Shown piece after piece: positions 44,557 through 53,221 of a stretch of 64,000 bases of DNA. Made by a program: the position numbers and the translations under genes. Origin of the DNA: an uncultured Bacteroides sp. (GTDB lineage: Bacteria > Bacteroidota > Bacteroidia > Bacteroidales > Bacteroidaceae); NCBI RefSeq assembly GCF_905207245.1, contig NZ_CAJLKP010000009.1, positions 48,494 through 112,493 on the forward strand, in the 5' to 3' direction. The notes under the pieces are model-generated. The model was not told the DNA's origin, ran no database searches, and saw only the letters and a program-made list of their open reading frames with translations. How positions within the stretch are numbered: position 1 is the stretch's first letter; every line of letters begins with the position of its first letter.

Positions 44557-47523
44557 TTAGAAATTAATTTCGACACCTAATGACCAGGTCTTATTAGGCG
44601 AATAAGAGTAGCTTGTCTCACCGCTAAAGTTGTACTGCGGGTTCATGCCTTGTAAGTGAGTGAATAATGCCAAGTTATCTATAGAACCGAAAACACGTAC
44701 AGAGCCCAATTTAGCCTTTTGCATCCACGCCTTTGGCAATGTGTATCCCAATGTAATATTCTTAATAGCAAAGTAAGACGCATCTACTAAGAAACGATCA
44801 TTCGTTGTGCTTTTTCCTGCAATCTCAATACGGGGAACATCAGTGACATCACCCGGCTTCTGCCAACGGCGCAACGCATGTTCATTCCATGCATTATTGT
44901 AGTACATATTATTCATAGAAGCACTGTACAAGCCATCATACACCTTGCCTCCAATAGAATAGGTAGTCAAAATAGACAGGTCAACACCTCTCCAGGAAAG
45001 GTCGGTCCCAATACTACCATAAAGATCTGGAATACGGCTTCCCAAATAGTACTTGCTTTTGGCTGCTTTTTCATAATCACTGCTGATACGTTCGTTAATT
45101 ATGTTGCCTTCATCATCAGTGTCATATACCCAATACAATTGGGCACCGGTTGCGGGGTCAACACCTGCAGCTTTTGCCATATAGAATGTATTGATAGGCA
45201 AGCCTTCCTTGATACTATAAATACCATCGATTATTTCCGGAGTTTCTCCAGTCAGCTTTAACACCTTATTCTTTACTGTAGAGCCCATCCAAGTGACATT
45301 CCAAGTAAAGTTATTGGTCTTGACAGGAGTACCTTTGATTTCAAATTCAAAACCACTGTTACGCATGTCACCAACATTAGCATTATAACCACTGAAACCT
45401 GTGGAAGTAGCCATAGGATAATTCAACAGCATGTCGGTAGTCTTCTTATTATAGTACTCAGCATTAATACTCAAGCGGTTGTCAAAGAAAGATGCTTCAA
45501 CGCCAATATTGAAATTGCCGCTTTTTTCCCAGCTTACATCCTTATTCTCCAATGTAGATACCAAGCCACCAATCTGGTTAGAATTTGCCCAACCCAGATC
45601 ATAGAGACTCTGCCACAAATAATAGTCGCTGGTGTATACTCCACCTGAAATCTTCAAAATGTCATCATTACCTTGCTGTCCGTAGCTAACTTTAAAAGAA
45701 AGATTGTTTATCCAACTGATATCTTCCATAAATGCCTCTTTGGAAATACGCCAGTTTCCACCGACTGACCAGAATGTACCCCAGCGGTTATCTTTATAGA
45801 AACGAGAAGAACCATCCGTACGGAGAGAAGCTGAAAAATAATACTTCTCATCATAATTGTAGTTGAAACGTCCTAACCATGATTCGATGCGATACTTATC
45901 TGTATAAGAGTCTGCATCGCTAAGGGTTGTACCTGGACGCAATTCCAAAATACCATCCACCAAATTAGTCTTTGCAGCTTTCAGATATTCATATTGATAA
46001 GCATAAAATTCATGACCAGCCATCACATCGAAATTATGAAGACCGAAGGAGCGGTTCCACATCAGCAGTTGATTAAATGTATAACTTTGCATACGAGTGC
46101 TGTACTTAGACAACAAACCACCGGCAGCAGCCTGATTACCATGATACATATTCATATAATTCATTTGTGATGCCTGACGATAGTCCATACCAAAGTTTAT
46201 AGCTAATTTCAAGCCTTTTAATACTCCGAAATCATCCTTGTCAGAGCCAAATGTCAATCCGGTACGCAAACCGGCAACATCATTCTTTACGCTTGACTTA
46301 TCATCCAGCAAACCTCCCAACGGGTTATAATCAGAATAGCTACCCGGACGACCACTTTCGCCATAATCTAATTGGGGACGGCCATCCTCTCCCAAAGCAT
46401 TATTACCTTGTGCATCCTTTATATATACCGGGAAAAGCGGAGATACAAACTGTGCGGAATACCACACATTAGATTGAGAACTACCGGTATATTGACTGTA
46501 GTTTGATACAGAATGCGTCAATGACGTATTCAGATTTGCGCTGAACCAGTCTGTCACTTCAGAGTTTATATTAGCACGTGCACTGTAACGTTGAAATCCG
46601 GTAGTTACCAAAATACCATCTTCGTTCAGGTATCCCAAAGAGAACATATATTTAGTTTTCTCAGTACCACCAGTCAATGACAGTTGATGTTCGTGACGGA
46701 AAGCGTTATCTTTTTGAAGTGCGTCCATCCATCTTTCATTCCATGCAGAAGTTGCATCGGCACGCACTGTGCCGGTTGTCGGGTCAATGATATTCCCCCA
46801 AGTATAGTTCTTAAACGGATTATATTGTTCACCGCCCAACGTACCACTCAAGCTATTACGAGCAGCAGCTTCTGCATCGGCCCAAGCATATCCGTTGGTA
46901 AATGCAAAGCCGTTGCGCAAACCTTCGTAAGTCAACTGTACATAATCTTTCTGACCAACCATGTTATACTCCTTAAGTGCACGCGAAGACCAACCGGCAG
47001 TAGAACGCCAAGTAACCTGAGTTTTGCCCTCTTTGCCTTTTTTAGTAGTAATCATCACGACGCCATTAGCACCACGAGCACCATAAAGAGCACCGGCAGA
47101 AGCATCTTTTAGAACTGTCATCGACTCTATATCAGATGGATTGATAGAAGACAGTGTACCATCATAAGGAATGCCATCCACTACATACAGCGGACTCTGT
47201 GATGCATTAATAGAGCCATAACCACGAATTACAACCGAAGCTGATTCACCTGGTTGACCGGTGCCTGAAGTAGTCAAAAGACCAGTAGCTTGTCCTTCAA
47301 GTCCTTTTGACACATTTGTGATAGGACGAGACTGCAACTTTTTGTTGTCGATTGTAGAAGCCGATCCTGTAAATGAAGATTTCTTTGCCGTACCATAAGC
47401 AACTACCATAACTTCATCAAGCATTTCAGCATCTGATTTCATGAAAATCTTCACATTAGATTTGATTGCCACCTCTTGCGTTTGCATACCAATGTAAGAA
47501 ATTTGCAATGTTTTCGCAGAACT
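44557..47523 (-). CDS. Silent SusC/RagA TonB-linked channel body, cassette S5 (no start)
   Basis: About 988 codons from the core (SSAKTLQISYIGMQTQEV) to the stop. TonB-box region MLDEVMVVAYGTAKKSSF, plug VVIRGYGSINASQSPLYVVDGIPYDGT and LKDASAGALYGARGANGVVMITTKKG, barrel ending SPNKTWSLGVEINF. It is the silent cassette nearest to the leader: an inversion of only about 2.7 kb (47513-50186) would connect it. No signal peptide or promoter is present, and a TTG near the core is the only start-like codon. Confidence 0.93.
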   Translation of the reverse strand, partial: SSAKTLQISYIGMQTQEVAIKSNVKIFMKSDAEMLDEVMVVAYGTAKKSSFTGSASTIDNKKLQSRPITNVSKGLEGQATGLLTTSGTGQPGESASVVIRGYGSINASQSPLYVVDGIPYDGTLSSINPSDIESMTVLKDASAGALYGARGANGVVMITTKKGKEGKTQVTWRSTAGWSSRALKEYNMVGQKDYVQLTYEGLRNGFAFTNGYAWADAEAAARNSLSGTLGGEQYNPFKNYTWGNIIDPTTGTVRADATSAWNERWMDALQKDNAFRHEHQLSLTGGTEKTKYMFSLGYLNEDGILVTTGFQRYSARANINSEVTDWFSANLNTSLTHSVSNYSQYTGSSQSNVWYSAQFVSPLFPVYIKDAQGNNALGEDGRPQLDYGESGRPGSYSDYNPLGGLLDDKSSVKNDVAGLRTGLTFGSDKDDFGVLKGLKLAINFGMDYRQASQMNYMNMYHGNQAAAGGLLSKYSTRMQSYTFNQLLMWNRSFGLHNFDVMAGHEFYAYQYEYLKAAKTNLVDGILELRPGTTLSDADSYTDKYRIESWLGRFNYNYDEKYYFSASLRTDGSSRFYKDNRWGTFWSVGGNWRISKEAFMEDISWINNLSFKVSYGQQGNDDILKISGGVYTSDYYLWQSLYDLGWANSNQIGGLVSTLENKDVSWEKSGNFNIGVEASFFDNRLSINAEYYNKKTTDMLLNYPMATSTGFSGYNANVGDMRNSGFEFEIKGTPVKTNNFTWNVTWMGSTVKNKVLKLTGETPEIIDGIYSIKEGLPINTFYMAKAAGVDPATGAQLYWVYDTDDEGNIINERISSDYEKAAKSKYYLGSRIPDLYGSIGTDLSWRGVDLSILTTYSIGGKVYDGLYSASMNNMYYNNAWNEHALRRWQKPGDVTDVPRIEIAGKSTTNDRFLVDASYFAIKNITLGYTLPKAWMQKAKLGSVRVFGSIDNLALFTHLQGMNPQYNFSGETSYSYSPNKTWSLGVEINF
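47513..47523 (-). repeat. Recombination core, silent site S5
   Basis: AGTTCTGCGAA on the minus strand, preceded by GAGCAT. It is in inverted orientation to the core at 50176-50186, which is required for inversion. Confidence 0.82.
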
Positions 47524-47956
47524 ATGCTCTTGCTATTTAATTGTAAATAAACACATTAACATTACATAAAGAACTCTGTTTCTAATAATGACAATGTTAC
47601 AATATACTGATTTATAGCGATGTATTAAGTAGTAATATGCATTTATATCTACCTCAATATTCCTTGATTTTAAACTTAAAATTCTAATTATAAGAGTATT
47701 GTTATGGCATAAAAGGTGCCGATGAACTACGTAGCTGATACTATGCGTTTTGGGTTTGTCGAGGATGTGTAAAATAACGAATACTCTAATTCATGTATTG
47801 CCAATAACCTATATGCTCACATGGAAATACGCCCCAAAGTCTTGATTTTTCCATAGGAAATTCTTTCTTCTATATGTAGAGATGATTCCCATAGGCGTTT
47901 CTTATTCCATCGCTTGCCTATCGGGATGTACTTTATTAGGCATTTTTTATTCGTTG
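47524..47956. other. Conserved non-coding flank of silent site S5
   Basis: AT-rich with no gene. Landmarks ATCTACC at 124 bases and TACTATGCG at 216 bases from the core match S2-S4. The rest to the 22-bp repeats contains no recognisable feature. Confidence 0.65.
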
Positions 47957-48044
47957 CACTATAGTGTACTTTGCGTTCCACTATAGTTATCCGCAAGGGA
48001 CACTATAGTTACCCTTACGTTTCACTATAGTGGAACGAAGAAAA
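47957..48044. repeat. 22-bp-period repeat cluster C (CACTATAGT type)
   Basis: Four tandem units start at 47957, 47979, 48001 and 48023, each beginning CACTATAGT, with the palindromic core ACTATAGT exactly 22 bp apart. The remaining 12-13 bases of each unit vary. It lies between the S5 flank and the recombinase 3' end. Confidence 0.85.
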
Positions 48045-48153
48045 CGTAGGCAATGAAGAAAATCTAATTGGGCAATGAAAGTAGTTCAAACAGTATCATC
48101 CGGGGAAAGAAACGACAAAAAGAACATTTTCTTCTACTTTTTCATTAAGTTCG

Positions 48154-48161
48154 TAATTTTG
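48154..48161 (+). promoter_or_regulatory. Possible -7 promoter element reading towards the recombinase 3' end
   Basis: TAATTTTG matches TAnnTTTG. About 27 bases later comes a 19-codon open frame, then a hairpin. The -33 element is not clear. Confidence 0.3.
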
Positions 48162-48187
48162 AATCCTATATATTCAAAAAGAACAAA

Positions 48188-48247
48188 ATGAAAAAACAGA
48201 AAATAAGAAGAATAGAACAAAAACAGCAAGAAGAATTTAGTATGTAA
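48188..48247 (+). CDS. Possible 19-residue micro-ORF
   Basis: ATG to TAA, encoding a very basic, glutamine-rich peptide (MKKQKIRRIEQKQQEEFSM). It is preceded by a -7-like element and followed after 11 bases by a hairpin, so it could be a short independent transcript. It might equally be chance or the remnant of a longer gene. It has no recognisable family. Confidence 0.2.
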   Translation: MKKQKIRRIEQKQQEEFSM

Positions 48248-48258
48248 ATCCGCCAAGA

Positions 48259-48315
48259 AAGGTGTAACCCATTTATTCTATATCCCTAAAGTTACATGAT
48301 AAATGGCTACACCTT
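48259..48315 (-). terminator. Terminator-like inverted repeat at the recombinase 3' end
   Basis: AAGGTGTA-3-CATTTAT pairs with ATAAATG-2-TACACCTT around a 22-base loop. It lies just past the recombinase stop and may act in both directions. Confidence 0.55.
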
Positions 48316-48328
48316 ACTTTAGTAGGGT

Positions 48329-49522
48329 TTATTTTCCTTTTTTACGATGAGCCAACGAGTGGTTTTTTTCCAAATCACTTATTATTGTCATATCCATTAC
48401 ATTGGTGTATATTTGCGTGGTTTTCACACTCTTATGCCCTAATAATTTCTGTACGGTCGTAATATTTACTCCATTATAAATCAACAACGTTGCATTAGTA
48501 TGTCGCGCAGTATGGAATGACACCCTTTTAGGTAACCCAGCTAATCGGGCAATTATAATCAGTTCTTTGTTCACATTCGAATTGTCTCTCAAATGAAAGA
48601 AGTCTTGTAGATTTGCCTGATATTTATTCAGAATTTGAATCCCTTTTCCACAGAATAATAAATAGATTGGAAGCCGAACTTCCGTGCCTGTTTTGATGGA
48701 TTTATATATCAACCAAGTCTCCTGATGCATCTCTACAATGTTTTCAGGCTTCATATTGACAAAGTCGGAATACCTCATACCGGCATAACAACAGAACAAA
48801 AAAGCATCCAGTGTTTTCTGGTATTTTGTATGTCGTCCTGTCAATTGCAGAGTCTCCAGCTTTTCTAATTCTTCTGGAGATAAATGGGTATGCCTGTTTT
48901 CTACAGTCTTTATTTTATATTTCCTGAAAGCATACTTCTGTATATCCATATATTCCTTATTAATAGCTACATTGATATGTCGCTTCAAATGCTTCATATG
49001 CTTAGCTATCGTGTTGACATGATACCCTTTAGACTGGAGGTAGTACTCAAAGGAGGATATGAATTCAAAAGTCATTTCAGAGAAAGTCACGCCCTTTTTG
49101 AAGTCTTGCAGTAATGAAACGGTGGATAGATGGTTTCGTTTCGTGCTCTCTTTCAGGCCAGAAGTCATTATTTCCTGTCTGAAGAAGGGTATAAACAACG
49201 ATTTATCCTCTTGCTCTTGCTTCTCAGTAAGCACATCCTTCAATACATCCAGAGTTATTGGCTTCCCCTGCTGCCAAAGCTCAAGCTCACGCTTTTCTAT
49301 CATTGCCATAAATTCGTAAATCAATCGATTTAAGGCATCTGCGTTGGGATGGTTTTTTACTAGTAGTTTTTTCGCATCCCATTGATCGGGCCTCAGGTAG
49401 ACTTTGGTCGAAAAATACTTCTTCTTCCTGTTTAAATAGGCCTCAACTTGTACTAGAGCCATTCCCCTTTTATTAAGGCTCTTTTTGCGGTTGTACACTA
49501 AACTGTAAATAATCTTGTTCAT
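48329..49522 (-). CDS. Tyrosine site-specific recombinase, presumed shufflon invertase
   Basis: A 397-residue tyrosine recombinase of the Bacteroides type. It has an N-terminal arm-binding-like domain (residues 1-90, VQVEAYLNRKKKYFSTKVYLRPDQWD), a SAM-like core-binding domain (105-200) and a C-terminal catalytic domain. The catalytic set is complete: R250 (CCYAGMRYSDF), H337 and R340 (FHTARHTNATLL), H363 (LLGHKSVKTTQ) and nucleophile Y372. It is transcribed divergently from the complete susC with 452 bases between. It lies between core E and core S5, so it would move with the leader in every inversion. Its role as the invertase is inferred from position and family. Confidence 0.9.
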   Translation of the reverse strand: MNKIIYSLVYNRKKSLNKRGMALVQVEAYLNRKKKYFSTKVYLRPDQWDAKKLLVKNHPNADALNRLIYEFMAMIEKRELELWQQGKPITLDVLKDVLTEKQEQEDKSLFIPFFRQEIMTSGLKESTKRNHLSTVSLLQDFKKGVTFSEMTFEFISSFEYYLQSKGYHVNTIAKHMKHLKRHINVAINKEYMDIQKYAFRKYKIKTVENRHTHLSPEELEKLETLQLTGRHTKYQKTLDAFLFCCYAGMRYSDFVNMKPENIVEMHQETWLIYKSIKTGTEVRLPIYLLFCGKGIQILNKYQANLQDFFHLRDNSNVNKELIIIARLAGLPKRVSFHTARHTNATLLIYNGVNITTVQKLLGHKSVKTTQIYTNVMDMTIISDLEKNHSLAHRKKGK

Positions 49523-49888
49523 TTTTAGTCGTTTTAGTTAATACTATGAACAAATAAGACGATATAATGTGCTACATAAGAATTAAATAAGACTTAATAT
49601 CTGTAAAAGTTCGATTTACAAAGCAATTTTGGTTTTGTATTTCCTTTATAAAAAAGGTAAATCTACGTAAAATGGCTTTCAATTTAATCTCATTATGTTG
49701 CCTTTTTAACTCTTTTTGTTTAAAAGTAGCCATTGGTATTAAGGAATGTGACTCCAGAGGGTGCTTCAGAGTGATAGCATTTGTATGGTCATTTAGTTTT
49801 TTTTAGTATGAAAAACCTGCTGTTAAGCATAAAAAAAGCTTTTTGGTTAACAAATTGATAGATTTACAAGGTTTTTTCAACAAAATAG

Positions 49889-49918
49889 TTGTTCGTTTCA
49901 GTTTTATTAATATATTTG
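49889..49918 (+). promoter_or_regulatory. Promoter of the expressed susC/susD locus
   Basis: TTG at 49889-49891, 19 bases, then TATATTTG at 49911-49918: a near-perfect Bacteroides sigma-ABfr promoter (TTTG-N19-21-TAnnTTTG). Transcription should start near 49925, leaving an untranslated leader of about 50 bases with a purine-rich AAGAGAGAA before the ATG. A partial palindrome (GTTAA...AAAAAGCTTTTT...TTAAC, about 49822-49850) upstream might bind a regulator. It is the only promoter found for any of the six susC copies. Confidence 0.75.
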
Positions 49919-49974
49919 CATTTTGTTAGAGTAAAGAAACAATTAATGTAAAGTTAAACTTTAAGAGAGAATTT

Positions 49975-52900
49975 ATGAAAAGAAAATTAATGCTGTTATT
50001 GGCCTGTCTTTTTGTTGGAATAGGCCTAGTAACTGCCCAAACCCAGACAGTCACGGGTGTTGTGATTTCTGAAGAAGATGGGCAGCCAGTTATTGGAGCC
50101 TCTGTATTGGTAAAAGGTACTCAATTAGGTACTATTACTGGTGTAGATGGTGATTTTACTTTATCGAACGTACCAAGTTCTGCGAAGACTTTGCTGATTT
50201 CGTACATTGGTATGCAGACACAAGAAGTGGCTATTAAACCTACTGTAAAGGTTATTATGAAGTCTGATACTGAGATGCTTGATGAAGTAATGGTGGTTGC
50301 TTATGGTACCGCAAAGAAGTCCGCTTTTACAGGTTCTGCTTCAACCATCAAAGCAGATAAGTTAGCAGAGCGTCAGGTCTCTAATATAACTAATGCACTC
50401 TCAGGGCAGGTGGCTGGTGTACAAACAACCAGTGGAAATGGCCAACCAGGTACAGGATCTACTGTGCGTATCCGTGGTATCGGTTCGATTTCTGCCAGTA
50501 ATAATCCATTGTATGTAGTAGACGGTGTACCTTATGATGGAGATATTTCTGCTATTAATTCTCAGGATATTGAAAGTATGACAGTTTTGAAAGATGCAGC
50601 TTCTAATGCTTTGTATGGTGCACGTGGTGCGAACGGTGTTATTTTGGTAACCACTAAAAAAGGTTCTTCAGGAAAAGCTGTTGTTAACGTTGATGCAAAA
50701 TGGGGTACAAATAGACGTGGTGTTCCCAGTTATGACGTTATGACTAGTGCTAATCAATATGTTGAGACCTATTATAAAGCAATGCTTAATGGCTGGGCAG
50801 GTGGTGACCCTAATAAAATTGTTGATTATGCAGGAGATGGTTCCGTGATGATTTCTGGTAATAATCTGGTTAATGCTTTGATTTTTGGCAGTGACTATCT
50901 GGGATATCCTATATATACAACACCGAATGGAGAAAATGTAATTGGCATGGATGGTAAAATTAACCCAAGTGCTAAAATTGGTTCTGTTTATGGTGATTAT
51001 TATGTAACACCGGATGATTGGGAAAAAGAATTGTTCGATAATAGTAATCTACGTCAGGAATACAATGTCAGTATTAGTGGTTCAAGTGATAAGATGACTT
51101 ACTATATGTCAGCGGGTTATTTGGATGACAGTGGTATTATTCCGGGCTCTGGCTATTCTCGTCTCTCTACTCGTTTGAAAGCAGATTATAAGGTACAAGA
51201 ATGGTTGAAAGTAGGTGCTAATTTCTCATATGCCAATGTAAAGAGCCGTTATCCTGATGAACAAACGAAGACAGGAAGTAGTATGAACTTGTTTTATATT
51301 ACTAATAATATAGCTCCCATTTATCCTCTATATATTCGTAATGCAGACGGTAGCATTAAACAAGATAGTCGTGGTTATACAATGTACGACTATGGTAATG
51401 GTATGTATAACAGGCAGGTGAATGGAAAGACTGAGGCTTTGAATCGTCCATTCTTGTCCAATTCCAACCCTGCTTCTTCACTACAGTTGGATAAACGTGA
51501 ATTCTTAATGGATATTCTTAGTGCGAAAGGATTCGTTGAAATTGAGTTTATGCCAGGTTTGAAAGCTACTGGAAACTGGGGTATGGATTTGGATAATACT
51601 CGTTATTCAGAGTTGGTTAACCCGTATTATGGCCAGTATGCTTCAGAAAGTGTTGGCGGTCTTGTTTCTATGGAGCACTCTCGTACTTTCAGTGTAAACC
51701 AACAGTATTTGCTTACCTATAAGAATAATTTCGGGATACACAATATAGATTTGTTAGCAGGATTTGAATCTTATAATTATAAATCTCAGTATTTGTCCGG
51801 TAGTAAGCAGAAATTGTATAATCCTACAATTATAGAAATAAATAATGCAATCAAGACTCCAGCTGTTTATTCTGCAACTACTAATTATGCGACTCAGGGT
51901 TTCTTAGCACGTGCCCAATATGATTATGATAGTAAGTATTTTGCAAGTGCTTCTTATCGTCGTGATGCTTCTTCTCGCTTTCATCCTGACCACCGTTGGG
52001 GAAATTTCTGGTCTGTAGGTGCCAGCTGGTTGCTGAACAAGGAGGCTTTCATGAGTGATTTAACATGGATTGACATGTTGAAGTTTAAGGCTAGTTATGG
52101 TGTACAAGGCAATGATAATATTGGTAATTATTATGCTTATCAGGATCAGTACTCTGTATCTAATAGTAATGATGATTTCTCTGTTTCTCTTGCATATAAA
52201 GGTAATAAGAATATCACTTGGGAAACGTCTCATAGCTTCAATACTGGTTTTGATTTCGAATTCTTTGACCAACGTTTGAACGGTACGATCGAATATTTTA
52301 GCCGTAAGACTACGGATATGTTGTATAACAAACCTGTTAATCCGTCAGTAGGCTATTCTGCAATTCCAATGAATGTAGGTTCTATGATTAATCGTGGTGT
52401 TGAACTTGACTTGAATGGTGATATTATCCGTACTAATGATATTACGTGGAGTGTAAACTTCAACTTGACTCATTTTAAGAATAAAATCCAGAAACTGCAT
52501 CCTGATTTGAATGGCGAATTGATTGATGGTAGCCGTATTTATCAGGAGGGGGAGTCTATGTATCAATTCTATTTGCGTAAATATGCAGGTGTAGATGAGG
52601 AAACGGGAGTTGCTCTTTACTATAAAGATATAACAGATGCGAACGGTAATGTTACTGGTCAGGAAAAGACTCAGAATTGGTCAGATGCAACTCGCCATGC
52701 AACAGGTGATATTCTTCCGAAAGTATATGGTGGATTTGGTACTCGTTTGAATGTTTATGGATTTGATTTTGCTATTTCATTGGCTTATCAATTAGGTGGT
52801 CGCGTGTATGATAATGGATATGTATCCTTGATGCATGCAGGTGATGATCCTGGACAGAACTGGCATAAAGATATTCTGAATGCATGGACTCCGGAAAATA

Positions 52901-53199
52901 GGACAAGTAATATTCCGCAGATCAACGTATTTGCGCAGTATGCCAATTCTTTGTCAGACCGTTTCCTGACAAGCTCGGATTATCTAAGTATTAATAATAT
53001 TACGGTAGGGTATACATTACCTAAAAACTGGACCCGCAAAATGTTAATCAGTTCTATGCGTATATATATGGCTGCTGACAATGTTGCTTTGTTCAGTGCA
53101 CGAAAAGGATTGGATCCTCGTCAGAGCTATACGGCATCAAGTGCTGATGTGTATTCTCCGATACGAACTATTTCTGGTGGTATAACCCTTTCTTTCTAA
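49975..53199 (+). CDS. Complete SusC/RagA TonB-linked channel (expression site, cassette E)
   Basis: A 1074-residue SusC homologue and the only complete one here. The signal peptide is MKRKLMLLLACLFVGIGLVTAQ. The carboxypeptidase-regulatory-like domain covers about 24-97 (VTGVVISEEDGQPVIGASVLVKGT; TGVDGDFTLSNVP). The TonB-box region MLDEVMVVAYG is at 101-111, then the plug (VRIRGIGSISASNNPLYVVDGVPYDG; LKDAASNALYGARGANGVILVTTKKG), and the barrel ends IRTISGGITLSF. The recombination core encodes S68-A70-K71, inside the N-terminal domain, so residues 1-67 are the constant leader and the rest the exchangeable body. With its SusD it forms a TonB-powered importer for an unknown ligand. Silent copy S2 is its nearest relative here. 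Confidence 0.95.
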   Translation: MKRKLMLLLACLFVGIGLVTAQTQTVTGVVISEEDGQPVIGASVLVKGTQLGTITGVDGDFTLSNVPSSAKTLLISYIGMQTQEVAIKPTVKVIMKSDTEMLDEVMVVAYGTAKKSAFTGSASTIKADKLAERQVSNITNALSGQVAGVQTTSGNGQPGTGSTVRIRGIGSISASNNPLYVVDGVPYDGDISAINSQDIESMTVLKDAASNALYGARGANGVILVTTKKGSSGKAVVNVDAKWGTNRRGVPSYDVMTSANQYVETYYKAMLNGWAGGDPNKIVDYAGDGSVMISGNNLVNALIFGSDYLGYPIYTTPNGENVIGMDGKINPSAKIGSVYGDYYVTPDDWEKELFDNSNLRQEYNVSISGSSDKMTYYMSAGYLDDSGIIPGSGYSRLSTRLKADYKVQEWLKVGANFSYANVKSRYPDEQTKTGSSMNLFYITNNIAPIYPLYIRNADGSIKQDSRGYTMYDYGNGMYNRQVNGKTEALNRPFLSNSNPASSLQLDKREFLMDILSAKGFVEIEFMPGLKATGNWGMDLDNTRYSELVNPYYGQYASESVGGLVSMEHSRTFSVNQQYLLTYKNNFGIHNIDLLAGFESYNYKSQYLSGSKQKLYNPTIIEINNAIKTPAVYSATTNYATQGFLARAQYDYDSKYFASASYRRDASSRFHPDHRWGNFWSVGASWLLNKEAFMSDLTWIDMLKFKASYGVQGNDNIGNYYAYQDQYSVSNSNDDFSVSLAYKGNKNITWETSHSFNTGFDFEFFDQRLNGTIEYFSRKTTDMLYNKPVNPSVGYSAIPMNVGSMINRGVELDLNGDIIRTNDITWSVNFNLTHFKNKIQKLHPDLNGELIDGSRIYQEGESMYQFYLRKYAGVDEETGVALYYKDITDANGNVTGQEKTQNWSDATRHATGDILPKVYGGFGTRLNVYGFDFAISLAYQLGGRVYDNGYVSLMHAGDDPGQNWHKDILNAWTPENRTSNIPQINVFAQYANSLSDRFLTSSDYLSINNITVGYTLPKNWTRKMLISSMRIYMAADNVALFSARKGLDPRQSYTASSADVYSPIRTISGGITLSF
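50176..50186 (+). repeat. Recombination core in the expressed gene (site E)
   Basis: AGTTCTGCGAA on the plus strand within susC codons 68-71, preceded by GTACCA (leader side). All five silent cores are in the opposite orientation. Confidence 0.85.
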
Positions 53200-53221
53200 C
53201 CCCTTTAAAAAGCAAGAAAAT

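Noticed and set aside
16419..47523. Silent susC genes as simple 5'-truncated pseudogenes
   Set aside because: All five break at the same 11-bp word, have no internal stops, and keep intact linked genes and terminators. This fits storage cassettes better than decay.
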